A stretch of 64,000 nt of DNA, taken from Membranipora membranacea (taxonomy: Eukaryota; Bryozoa; Gymnolaemata; Cheilostomatida; Membraniporidae). Numbering within the stretch: position 1 is the stretch's first letter; the number at the start of each line of letters is the position of its first letter. Below, in pieces: positions 1 to 12,900 of this stretch. Under the pieces are notes generated by a model. That model searched no databases. It saw nothing but the letters and a program-made list of their open reading frames with translations, and had not been told where the DNA came from. The stretch lies in the NCBI GenBank assembly GCA_914767715.1, contig OU612070.1:24416025-24480024 (forward strand). The letters run 5' to 3'. A program made the position numbers and the translations under genes.

Positions 1-336
1 CGAATCTTTTGTACACTAGACTTGTCAAAAAACCTTATATGATATTTATACTAGAGCCTAGTATAATACATTTTTGAGGTGATTTACAGGTGTTAGAACC
101 TAAAACACATATGACCAACGGAAGAAAAACAATGACTTCCCTGGTATATCATAATATTGCCTAAAATACTAAGCACTTGGGTGGGGGACAGGCATGTGCA
201 CATCTACCAATAATTCATATCTAAGCTAAGGGGGGTGGGGTGCATCGATGTGACTTATCATCAGTCATTATTGCGATCGAGTGATAAACTGCGTATTACT
301 TGGTAATGCATTGTTTAGTCAATTTTTCTTTTTCAG
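1..336. other. Intron upstream of first visible usherin exon
   Basis: No coding exon is seen here. The stretch ends in a pyrimidine-rich tract and an AG acceptor at 335-336, so it is read as the 3' part of an intron whose upstream exon (start of the LamG-like domain, signal peptide) is outside the window. There is a G-rich run near 228-241. Nothing else stands out. Confidence 0.6.
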
Positions 337-952
337 AACTGTGGTTGAGAAAAGGTCTGACACCAATCAGACAGTATTTAGGTTACAGATATCCACAGAA
401 AGTATAAGTTTACTTTACCTGACGTCTTCCGGAGGAGTGCAGAGGATTAACTTTGGAGAGAATTATATACCACCACGTACATGGTCGCATATAGCTATAC
501 AGGTAAGTCTATCAGATATACTTGAATCATTTGTTGCTTTAATGTTACATCTCAGAAACCCAACTGAGAAACCAGTGTGTAATATGTTTCGACAAATCAG
601 AAATTTTTTAAACATGCAGACACAAGATAAAACCTTGTGATTTTTTTTGGTCATTTATACCATATGATGTATCTTGACCTTAGTTGGTTTTGATTATCCT
701 CGAAAACAATCTGCTTGTGCTTGGCTGTATACATATATATGATTTGATTTGTTAGGTGTATGAGCGGTTTATCAACCTGTATATCAATGGTACGGAGGTA
801 GGCTCATCTCCGGCGGTGGCTGCCCTGTTAGTATCACCAATGGTTGACAGTTCCTCTGGCTTCACGAGGGTTGGACAGACTGTAGATGGGCTGGATCAGT
901 TTACTGGTAGATTACAGGATCTGAGAACTTACTCTGACACGCTGAGTAACAG
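337..952 (+). CDS. USH2A: Usherin exons 1-2: C-terminal part of LamG-like (concanavalin-fold) domain
   Basis: Exons 337-502 and 756-952. The translation runs from RTVVEKRSDTNQ through SWSH-like 'RTWSHIAIQ' into 'NLYINGTEV' and 'GFTRVGQTVDG', ending 'GRLQDLRTYSDTLSNR'. The W-x-H-I strand, the 'LYINGTE' strand and the final 'G.LQDLR.Y' strand are the usual end of a pentraxin/LamG jellyroll. In human usherin this domain lies directly before the laminin N-terminal domain, as here. Exon 1 ends in phase 0 at a good GTAAGT donor; exon 2 ends in phase 2 at GTGAGT. The intron between them has nothing recognisable. Confidence 0.88.
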
Positions 953-3900
953 GTGAGTCATTATCTACACTAAAATGTGAACCTGAATAGAAATGAAGAG
1001 ATTGGTAGCGCTGGCCTAACAGTCGGCAGTAAGCCTGTGCAGCTAACCCTGGAATAAAGGAGTAGGAGGTGGCTCAGTTGGATAGAGCGCCGATCCTTTA
1101 GTATTTAGTATGGTTGGCCCCCAGGAGTACTCCAACTTGCCTGCAAACTGGTGCATAAATTGCAGCCTTGCTCTTAAGGCAACTGATATCTCGCCGCCCA
1201 TGCGTGATTCGGCGTGTGATAAGTCATCTAATTTTTTTAATCAAAGCCTTATCTGTTGTGTGGTGTCTGAGCATTTTAAAAACTCTGTCGTTTCTCATTT
1301 ATGTCACCCCTGTGCGCGCTGTTGCAAAATAGCTGTGCTACTCAGCCGTACCCTTGACAGACTTTTATCTGAGTTTCATTTATTTTTTACAGGGAGATAG
1401 ATGAGATGATGACAGGTGTATTACCAGACCTTCACACACAGAGTGCCTGCAGGTGCCCTGCCAGTCACCCACGTATCAAACCACTACTCAGTAGATACTG
1501 TATAAGGAATGGTATGGGTGACACTACTGCTGAGCAAGTACTCAGGTTAGTAATCGTGTCTGTGTGAAATATTGCCTTAGGGAGGGGACTGTAGTGCTGC
1601 ATAACTACATAAAATACCTGCAAATGGAAAATAAAATATCAACTGAGTGTGTTATGCAGGTTATATTACGCATTGAACAAAATTAGAGGAGATTTTATAC
1701 TCGGGTCTCGGGTATAAACTTGTTTACTTTGTCAACCAACGCCCTATAATGATAGACTTTACAGTAAACAGATAAATTTGAGTGTGTTAGTTGGGTAGTC
1801 ACAAGCGACCAAATTAATGATCTCAGTAAAAATTGGACAATTGACAATCTGCGGCTTCCACTCCTCCGTTCTAAGTTGTGATATTTAACCGTTGTTGTGT
1901 CTATATATATATACATATATATACGATATAGAGTGCCAGCTTAGCTTTATTAGTATCCCCCTGCTCAGCCGAAAATTACTCTGTATATCTGTATATTGTA
2001 GGCTGGGTACATACGCCCACCCTCTCGAGTACATGAATGATGGAGATACTAACTCTATATGGGTCTCTACTCAGATTGGTGAAGTCTTTCTTACTGTAGA
2101 TCTAGGAGACACTTTTCAGGTACAAATCTACAAACTGAATTCAAAACTGGTATTATTGCAATACTAGAGACTGTTCAATATATATTTGAGCACATAGGTG
2201 AGTTATATTGACTCATTCTGCCTGCAGCACAGCAATTGTGACGCTGCCTTCCACAAAGAAAGGACGCTCTAAGAGTTGAAGGTCATGATTAAGCAAAGCC
2301 ATTGTTCCATTAGGCCTTTATGGGTTTGTATTGTTAGTTAGTCTAAGTGAATTAATTCAGACCCTATGCCGCAGAGACTGACGTATGCCCCAACAGTTCT
2401 CATATGTGTAGAGTGATATTGACTTGTTCCTCTTTTTGAAACAGTGAAAGTGAAATAGTTGAATGCTTTAATTTTGTTCAATTCAAAATAAATAACCTGC
2501 ATATCGCACTCAGTCGATATTTTCCTATCCATTTCCACAGGTGTTTTATGTAGTCATGCAGTATTACAGCCCCCTTCCTATGGCAGTCCGGATACAACGA
2601 CAGGAAACAGCAGATGCATCATGGGATGATTGGCAGTATTACGCCGATGATTGTGTCACTTACTTTGGATTGGATAACAACGGACCGCTGACAGCTTCTA
2701 GTAGTGTTAACTGTCTGCAGCTATCCACGTATGTTCTCTTACTGTAACGAGGATAAATAATCTTATTTCTGTATTACCCTAGAGGAGTAAATGTTAGCTA
2801 GAATTTAGTTTAGCTAGTTTGGGAGTGACTTAATATTAGATAGCTGAGGTTAGAGTCTATAAAAAGTGAGCAGGATGAGTAAACACTACTAGCACAAACA
2901 AGTTGGCCATTTCAAGCATATGCGAAATAGCCCTCTTTTCTTACAGCGAATACTTCACTCTTTCAGGTACCTGATAACAGACCTGAAATTAGATCAGCCA
3001 GTAGTTCAGCAGTCCCCTTGCATGCACTGGTAGATAAATTATATGCAGAACTTAGCTAATAATGAGTACGCCATTTTGATGTTGTATACTTTGTATACAT
3101 ATAACGTTATCTCCTCATTTTTAGCCTTGATTCTCAGCCTACAGGAAGTGGAAGGTGACCATTGTTATCCTATTTTTTTTTACTTAATTGTCACTCGGTT
3201 GAAAGGACTTGAGTAGAAATCGCCGTTGACAGCTCTTTTATTTTTAAATTTGTGTGAATTTGAAGGTTATCATATGCTGCTTATTCTGGGTAATGATCAC
3301 AAATAGTACAGTATGACTCGTCAAAATCTCTTGCTATCCAAATCTTGTCTATCTATATTATTGTAAATTTATTGAGGATATGGGATTATGGTTCTGTGGT
3401 ATTATGGTGGACTTGTGAAGTCATATCCTTACGATTAATGAGCCATAGGTCAACATAGATTGCTCTCATATGAACAGTTATGGTCATTGTGGGCCAAAGG
3501 TGTTGCCATATGAGTTCACAATTTCTTCTCCATAGAACGAATGCCTCTTATCCCTTTGTTCTTTTTTGTTACACTCATGTTATGTTAACACAGCTGCTGC
3601 CACAACCTTACTCATACACATATATATCCTACAGAGTCAGCTCACATCAGATATTACTTTTATACTTTAGCTCTATTTTATTATACTTTCTCTCCTCACA
3701 GCACTTTGCTATTGTTGGTATCAAGTACTCTGCTTAGGATATTCACCTTATCACAACAATGATTGCATGATAAGATGGCAAACTGGGTCAAACTGGTCGA
3801 TACATAGTCTACTTATGACTAGGTTATCTGGGATGGTTAAGCATCAGCTGATTCAGAGTTGTAGAAAAATATAGTTAAATTCTGACAGGGGAAAGAAATT

Positions 3901-6900
3901 TAAAAAAAAATCAGGATTTTCAAGCTGTGAGCCCACCTGGGTTAATTGGCTCTTCTTTGTGTTTTTGTCTTCACATTCATGTATTCAGCCCATAAGAATA
4001 TTACAGACAAAAATTGAAAAAAAATGCAAAACTCAGTTGGGCTGTTGAAGTACATAAGTTTTTATGAGAGGCACATGCATTGATTTTCATATCATATATT
4101 ATTTTGTGTCAGTGACGTCTAGTGGATAGATCAACCAGTTGTAATTTTCAACTTTTACAGGAGTGGAGCGAATGCTGTTCCTTTCTCGAGGGGTAACATC
4201 ACATTCAGCATCCTGTCACAGGCTCCGATAGCTAGACCAGGTCACAATGACTTTTACAATACCCCTGAGCTCTACAGCTTTGTGAAGGCCAGTAGAGTTA
4301 GAGTTTCTCTCAAGGATCATTATTATGTCAGTAACCCGAGACATCAATACTTTGGAATATACGAGTTCCTCGTTACTGGAAGGTCAGATTTACTATAGCA
4401 TTATATATTTTACAGGTTGTTTTCTTTTGGTAAGACCCAGCTGGTGTCCCCTGCAATCTTTCAGCTCATTGATAAAACCTTTGACAATTATTGTTATTGC
4501 CTTGCTTACAGAAATTGAAACTGTATCTTTCCCAATATTTGGCAGCAGGAGCGTGCACACCAGTTACAAAACATAAGTAGTAGCTGTTATGACCGATAAC
4601 ACTCCTATAATTGTCACCATTAGTAAGAGAAGGCAGTCTCAATATCAAAATTATCAAAAGAAATATAGGCTGTTAGTACTTTATTGTTTTTCATGTGACA
4701 TATGTGATTATCTTTCACGTGACAGGTGTGATTGTAATGGACACGCTGAGTCATGTGACACATCAGTGAGACCGTATGAGTGTCAGTGTGACACTGACAG
4801 CTACACACAGGGTGGTCAGTGCTCCAGCTGTCAACCTCTATATAACAATAAACCCTTCAGGGTGGGCGATCAGATTAACCCTTATAACTGTAAGCTATGT
4901 AACTGTTATGATCACTCTGACACCTGTCTCTATAACTCTACCATAGACCCATTCCCTGATGACCATAACAGGTTAGTGCTCTTTCTCTTTCCTCAATTGT
5001 CAAAACATTTCCCTTATGATAGCTCTTATGTCCACAAAACTCCCCTCAAAATAAATATTGTCAGCGTTGTATTGATGTCGTCCTTGATGAAAAGTTCTTG
5101 GTTGTACTTTATATTGTGAGTCAGCTGTGAATTAATTATTTTGAAGCTTAGCCTTTCAAGATGTTTTTTCTGTCTCAAGTTCTGGACAAGAGACTATAAT
5201 TTTTTGTTTGAGCAAGGGAGTCTTAAAATTTTTACACATTCCAAGCACTTGTAAGTTCATAAAAAAAAGATTTTAAGATTAATTTGGAGTCAACAATGAG
5301 TATCCATTGTGTTTACAGCATAATACTTCAAGGGACAAGTCAAATTGACATGGCGTTGCGGATTATTATACATCTATAATCTATATCTCTAATCTATATC
5401 TATAATCTATATATTATAATTTACATCTATAATCACTCTATGCGACCGAAAGATGATTTTTTGCAGAGGCGGAGGGGGACAGTGTGTGGATTGTCAGCAC
5501 AATACACAAGGAGTTAACTGTGAGATGTGTTTAGAATTATACTACAGAGATCTAAACAAAGATCTCACATCTCCTAGTGTTTGTCTCCCCTGTGACTGTG
5601 ACCCGGCTGGCACTGTCGAAGGCAATATGCAGTGTGATACGGTATGTATGGTTTGAAATGGAAATTCTTTTTTCTCTCTGAAAAGTTGAATTTTTGTTCT
5701 ATCCGAGAAAAAGACTTAGGTAATTTTGACCCATATTTTTGACCTATTGAAATTCACGTTATATGTTTGTTTGAGAAGACAACTGCAAGTTGTATTTAAA
5801 ACCGCTCGCTTGACTGTCGTGTCATTTCTCTTGATGTCTGTTCACAGAATGGTGGTCAGTGCCTTTGCAAGGAGAATGTAGAAGGCCGGCGATGTGACAA
5901 GTGTAAAGCGGGCACCTACAACCTCGTGTCAGCTAATCCAGCTGGGTGTTCTGACTGTCAGTGTGATGACAGGGGTGTCATAGATGGTGACATGCACTGT
6001 GACATGGATGGCAGGTGTAACTGCAAGCAGAATGTCAGAGGTACGTAAAAACATAGGTTGTATACTACAGAGGAATGGCTCAGATTTTAACACCATTATT
6101 GAGTATTTAAACTTTACTAGACTGTTACTAGCCACAATTTCACCATATCAGTGATGATCTTTTATTATCTTTCAGTAAAAACTCATGATATAAATTTAAT
6201 GAGCCCTGTTCTCTGATTAACTGGTGACTCTATTGCAGGTGATAAATGCGGTTTGTGTGATTATGGGTTCTACAATCTGAATATAAGCAGCACAGTGGGT
6301 TGTGACGCGTGTGACTGTGATCCTCGGGGATCTACCAGTCTCTTTTGTGATCCTAACAGTGGGATGTGTCAGTGTAAGACTAACGTACAGGGAGACAGGT
6401 AAGTGTACAGTTATAATACTATTTAGCGCCATCAACCCATTTTTCTGTGGATGGTGAGAGGCGCAATCAGTTAGCGCGCTTGCTACAACACCAGCCGATT
6501 GGGGCCGCACGAGTCATGGGAATAAGTCCCTCTGGGGAGCTTTCATGATTGATTGACCCAGCCCCCAGTGTGTACACTCCAATCGGCAACAATATACTCA
6601 AATCTTTGTTAATTAGGTTATGAAGTGGATGCGGTGCTTGCTGAGGCTTTTGGACTTCGCAAATCGAATTCTTGTGATAATGGTATTTTGTAAGCCTTGA
6701 GTCATAGCACTCTTTAAATAAAAACTATACCAGGGCACTTGTCAATCCTTGATATACTATTTGCAGGTGTGATGAATGCGTGGATAGATTCTGGAGTATA
6801 GATGATAATTGTATCCCATGTAGAGCTCACTGTGACAGTTTGGGTACTGAACCTGATAGTATTTGTGATAAAAACTCGGGACAATGTGTCTGTAAAACTA

Positions 6901-9900
6901 ACGTACAAGGTAACGCAATATGTAAACACCACACATATCACAATAAAAGATAATACTGAATAAGTGGTTTTGATATTCATTAAGGATCGTCATGGTGGCA
7001 AACTCCACTGTAATTTAGGACTTAACATGATATTACTGTCAGTGTCAGTGTTCATTGTCTTAGGCTCATAAGCTTCAATTCAAAGAAAAAATTAAATTTG
7101 TTTTTATATAAATGTTGCAGTTGTCTCCCCTATTGCTGTGAGTTGATAACTTCTCAATATCTCAATCAAAAGCTGAGTAATACAGTTATTCACATTTTCA
7201 GTGCTTTTGTATTGCCAGGTTATGCATGTGATGAGTGCAGACCGTCCTACCATAGCTTTGGTTCCTCAGAGTTATTGGGCTGTGAGAGCTGCGGGTGTAA
7301 CACAGTTGGTACCGTAAATGCCTCTACAGAGTGTAGGCAATCAGATGGGCAGTGTGAATGTAAGAGTAATGTCAGAGGCACCACATGTAATGAGTGTGCA
7401 GGTAAGTTAGCCTGTGTTCTCAGCTATGGAGTATACCTGTTAATGAGACTGATGTAAAGATGTCCCGCTTCTGAATTTTGTGTAAGTCATGATTCCATAA
7501 CCATAAGAATTTTTCTGACTTATTATATGTCAAGGTTGGTACTAGACAAATTGGTCATTTCCCCACTCACCTTTTACATTTGGGTTATTTATTGTCACTA
7601 TAATGTGGTTGATGTTTGATGTGCTTTCAATTTCAAGTTATGTAATATGTGTAAGGTAAGAGCTGCTTCGTAATGGGCTGCAGATGCTTTGATTCCTTCT
7701 ATGTTCAAACATTGATGATTTACTTAAATCTGTTCACCTGGAGTACAATGTGATAATCTATGCTGGCGGATCAGCAAAAGCCATAGACTTAATATATAGC
7801 ATATTAAGTCTATTGCTAACACTTATCAGGTTATGATGGTCTCTTTGAACATAATTACTACTAACATACTCTGCAATGTGCATGACTTTATCGGGTTACA
7901 TGTACTAGTATCATTATTTACCTGCTAGATTTACGCTTCTCTGATATAACAAGTCAGTAAAATACAACAAGAGATATAGAGACTGACCTTCTCGTGACCT
8001 TGTCTTGGGGAAAGGCTCAATAATGTTGTCTGATTATTTTAGCGAACACATTTGGCTTGTCTGCCAATAACATGGAAGGCTGTTCACCATGTGACTGCGA
8101 CCCTACCGGCACACTTCATGGTGACACTCAGCCTGTGGACCAGCTTCCCTGTAACCAGAACAACGGGACGTGCACCTGTCTGAGTAACAGGATAGGCAGG
8201 CGATGTGACAGCTGCGAGGCTACGTTCTATATGAGTACAGAAGCAGGTGGTGGATGTCTGAATTGTAACTGTCACTCCCGAGGCAGTGTCAGTTTGACAT
8301 GTGACGTAGTGACAGGTGTCTGTCAGTGCACGCTAGGTAACTCAGGAGTGGGTGGGCAGAGATGTGATGAGTGTCAGCCTGACTACTTCCAGTTCAATGC
8401 TGGGTCTGGCAGGTGAGTGCATATGTACTTAACTACTGCTGCCACTCAGGCAAATTTGTGCTCATTGAATCCTGTATAACTCCCGGTATAACTAATTGAG
8501 ACTGAGAATTGTCACCTAATGGGCATATAATTTGCACAAACTGATCTTCAAAATAAGGGCAGCAGTTTATGCACTAGCTGATGGCGTTGAAAATTTCCAT
8601 TAGTAAGAAGGTAACTACATCACATGATATGGTAGATAATTAATTTCATACCCTAATTTTGACCCTCGGTTTGTGCAAGTTATTGTCTCATTAGGTGACA
8701 ATGCTGAGATTGCAGCCTCATATTATTAGTTTTGAGCTATAGAGAATTCAATAAGCACACATTTGGCTGTGTGGTAGCAGTGATTAAAGTGAAACTTGGA
8801 TCTCTACAAAACTGGTGATAGGAACTTGTGTATTGTGTATCAATTCACGTATACATTCAGTCACGTTTGATAGCTGCTGAAAATACTGAAAAATCTGCTA
8901 GTATACAAAAATAAAATGTATTGATAATATTATGATTATATAAATGAACTGTAATTAGGAGTTCCCTGATGGGTCTAACATCATGCGAAAAATTGCATTG
9001 CGCTTTAGTGACTTTTTTAATGGAAATATAGCAACTTCCATCACAGATATGTATATGCAAGTGATTAGCTGTTTATGTCTGGAAATTATACATTGCTTGT
9101 CCTCATATATGCTATTATACCATAAATTGCTTTTTCTATCTTTAGCTGTACACCGTGTGAATGCTCAAGTGCAGGATCAATTAACGGCACATGTAGTCAC
9201 GTGACTGGGCAGTGCGACTGTAAACAGTTTGTCGAGGGTAGACAGTGTGATGAGTGTGTCACCGGGGCCAGCGATCTCCATGAAGACAACCCATTCGGCT
9301 GCAGTAAAGGTATGTGTAGAATATAAACATGTCAATAGTAAGCAGTATTATATTTGTATGTTTGTTGATTAGAGTATCTTTAATCTTTTTGGAGTATTAT
9401 CTGATAAAGTTGATCAGCTGCTGAGTTGAGTAGAGTTATCTGTGGTTTTAGGGTAGATGTTATAGCATTTTATTATCACTATGTTACCATGTTCTGTACT
9501 GCATCCATGCGATATTAGCCCATCATTCGAAGCATGGAAACAATATAGCTATTCAGCTTTTCATTCACATTAGTCATTCGAATTCAAAAATCAAATTTGT
9601 TTCGAATCCTCTATAGCTGTTCTATTGTGTTTTGATTTCATAACAAGCCACCAATGACAGCTAAGTGATTGTTATTTTCCACAGCTCCGTCTCAGCAGCC
9701 ACCTCCTATGGCGGAGGAGATAACAGCTACTAGTATAGAGTTACACTGGGCTCCACCTGATTACCCTAATGGTGTTATAGTCGGATACTTCCTCTTTAGA
9801 GATGGTGAAGTCATAGAATCTCTCGGACCTTTCTGTGAGTGTTACTATAAAACTTTCTTTAGTGATACAAATAAAATCAGCCAATACTGTGATCCTTTTA

Positions 9901-12900
9901 GTGTCACTCCTCAAAGTCAATCCATAACAAAAGTTAAATGTATGAAATCTTGTTGAGCGATAGTGTAGCACAGAATGGACCCCTCTGATATCAAGGGTTT
10001 GTGCATATTTATGGTTTGTATCAGGGGATGCTTATCGACCCATCCATCAGTAGAAGGCCCATCATATTCTTGTGGATACCCACAGCCCTTATTAAGTGAG
10101 TTGAATGTTGCTATTGTATGGTTGCCCTTCTATGATATGTCATGCTGCTGTATATTCAATGACATATTATCTTCCAGCTAACTACACGGAGGGTGATGAC
10201 ATTCGTAAGTTTTCAGGGTTTTGTCTGCGGCTGATTTTCACTCTAATATTGCTCCAATGTTCTTTTAACCACCCATTTTAACTTGTTGTTGCTTTTGGTG
10301 CTAACCTCTACATTTCAACTTCTTCAGCATGTCCCTTTTTTCTAAATCAGACTGATGCTGGGGATTTCTCTCTTCCATGAACATGTGGTCTATTCTACCT
10401 TTTCAGCAAGCCTCTCAACATAGATATAATTGTTTTCATTCCAGCTGTTCGTGTCAACGACACCGGCCTGACTCCCTTCACCATATACCACTACACAATT
10501 CAAGCCCACAATATGTTTGGGTTTGCTGAGAGTCCCGAGGTGACGTTCCGTACTCTGCCTGGTGTACCATCTGGAGAACTCGAGCTAACAGTCAGTGATG
10601 TCAGAGCGTACTCCGCTGACTTTAGCTGGAATCAGATTCCTGACGAGACGGGAGATATTGGTATGCTGTTGTATCTAATTCTTTTAATACTTTTTAATTA
10701 ACAAAGCTGCATTTCATATATTGGTACGCTGTATTTTGGTAATATTTTGGTAATGCTGTTTTTCGAATATTTCTTTGAGGCTTCATATTCATCCTTGACC
10801 TTTTTTACGTCAAGAAAAATGTTCAGGTAAAATAATGAAGTATGATGGTTTTTATTCCACTGTAAGAATATCAGGCAAGCCTATTAATAACTGAAACAGA
10901 TGGTATATCAGAAAAAGCTGGAATGATTTAGGATTTAATGATTTACGGCTTAGTTAAAAAAATTAATTTTCTGATCAGCACTCCTTATACCCTTGTCTGC
11001 ATTCCTATGATGAGCTCTATACATCCTGGTCTTACATTCATTGTAGAGAAGTATATATTGAGTTATACCACAGATGTAAATTATAACAGTACAGTAGTTT
11101 TATATGAGGGGTTGGAGTTGTCTGCAGATACGGATGCGCTGACACCTTTCACTAATTACTCGTTCACTGTTAGCGCCTGTACGTCGGGAGGCTGTCTTTC
11201 TAGCCTACCTGTATGGAGGATAACTCAGCAAGCTGCTCCCAGCGGACAGGGAGAACCGGAGGTCACAGCGCTTACTGCTGACAGTTTCTTCATAGAATGG
11301 GATCCTCCAACCAACCCAAATGGTCAGTCATCTAAACACGTTCTGTGATTCACTTCTCGTTGATAAACAGCTGGCTGTTTATTCCGAAGGCAATATATAT
11401 GGAAGAAAAAAGTTGTGTGACTTATATAACGCCTAGATGCAATATTTCGACTTGAAAACTGGCCAGAAATAAGTTAGCTAGTTCCCTTGAGTAGACATGC
11501 TCTCTTCTTTCCTCCTTATATCATGTTTCATGTTGTTATTTGGATTCTCATTCCTGTTTATGGTATTGCTCATGTTATTGTATTTATACAGGAGTGATTA
11601 TATATTACGAGCTCTGGATGAAAGGCGTAACACAAGTAGATGGTACTGTTGATCCGCCTCCTGCTATTATATTCCAGCCTTCAGGTAATATTCTCTTTAG
11701 TATTCAGATTATCTGCCAGTTACTGATTTTGATATTACATACAATAAGTAATAGCAATTCCCAATCAAATAAACAAACTCATACATTATCTTCAACCAGA
11801 TTGTTATCCAGCTAATTTTCAGCAAGTCAGGCTCATCAAGTAATTAAACATCGCAGTTAAAATGGTCTTACATCGATGGATGTGATGTGAATGTTCAAAA
11901 GTGCCAGATCAAAAGGTTCCGGAGTTATGTTAGCATGTGAAAACTATGTAATTGAGTCTCCAAACCTTTGGAGGAGAGAGATGTAGAAATGCAGAATCCA
12001 GCACCATGGATGATACTTGATCTGCTGAGTATTGCCTGTAAACAGTGCAAACATAAATATGTAATAATGATGATATTATGTTGTTACTCACAGGACAGTA
12101 TAACCCTCGTCCGAGCTCAGAGTCAGAGAACGCCTTACCTCCTCCTGACACTAACTACACAGTGACAGGCCTGCTGCCTTATACTGAGTATGAGTTCCAG
12201 GTGCTCTCACAGAACGATGTCAATAAAGCAGCTAGTAACTGGGTCACTGCTAGGACTCTACAAACAGGTCAGTGGAAGTCTTTGTGTGTATTGGAGGGGG
12301 ATAGGACTGTCTGCTCACGGAAGTCCTGGTTATGAGCAATAAGGAACAGTTTTATTAGACTATAAAGACTTAATATGATTATGTAAATGCTTTTAAAGAT
12401 ATGTTTAGGAGCTCAAACTCTGCATTGGTTGTTGATAGTGATATTCCATTGTCACCTAGATGCGTATGGAGTTTAGTTGAAAGTTGAATGCCACTACCAA
12501 AAACCTGGGACATGGTTGAAGATTTTAAGCCCACTTAAGTTATGTATGACTGATAGTTGGGCTCTGAACTATGGTTGATTAAAACCGCCAATTTTTCCCA
12601 CATATTATCCCCAGTGCCTGTAATTATGGCTGTTTTGGTCGACCAAAACAGCCATAATTACAGGCACTGGGGATAATGTGGGGGAAAAATTGGCGGTTTC
12701 GGTCAACCGTACTCTGACCTCCTCAAAAAAATAATTTTTGCACTTTACTTTTATCTTTACAGCCCCTCTATCGATGCCTGACCCTATAATAACCCCGCTG
12801 TCTGACTCAGAGCTCTACATACAGTGGATAGAGCCGGCAGCTGATCAGATAAACGGACCGATCACTTCATATAAACTGTATCAGATACTCGACTCTGATC

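Noticed and set aside
1110-1400. Open frame of 96 codons in usherin intron 2
   Set aside because: It is made mostly of a SINE body and has no protein features; the true exon 3 begins at 1393 in another frame.
3124-3160. Possible tiny exon in intron 5 (AG before CCTTGATTC, GT after GGAAG)
   Set aside because: Exons 5 and 6 already join in phase and in domain sequence without it, and there is no good pyrimidine tract.
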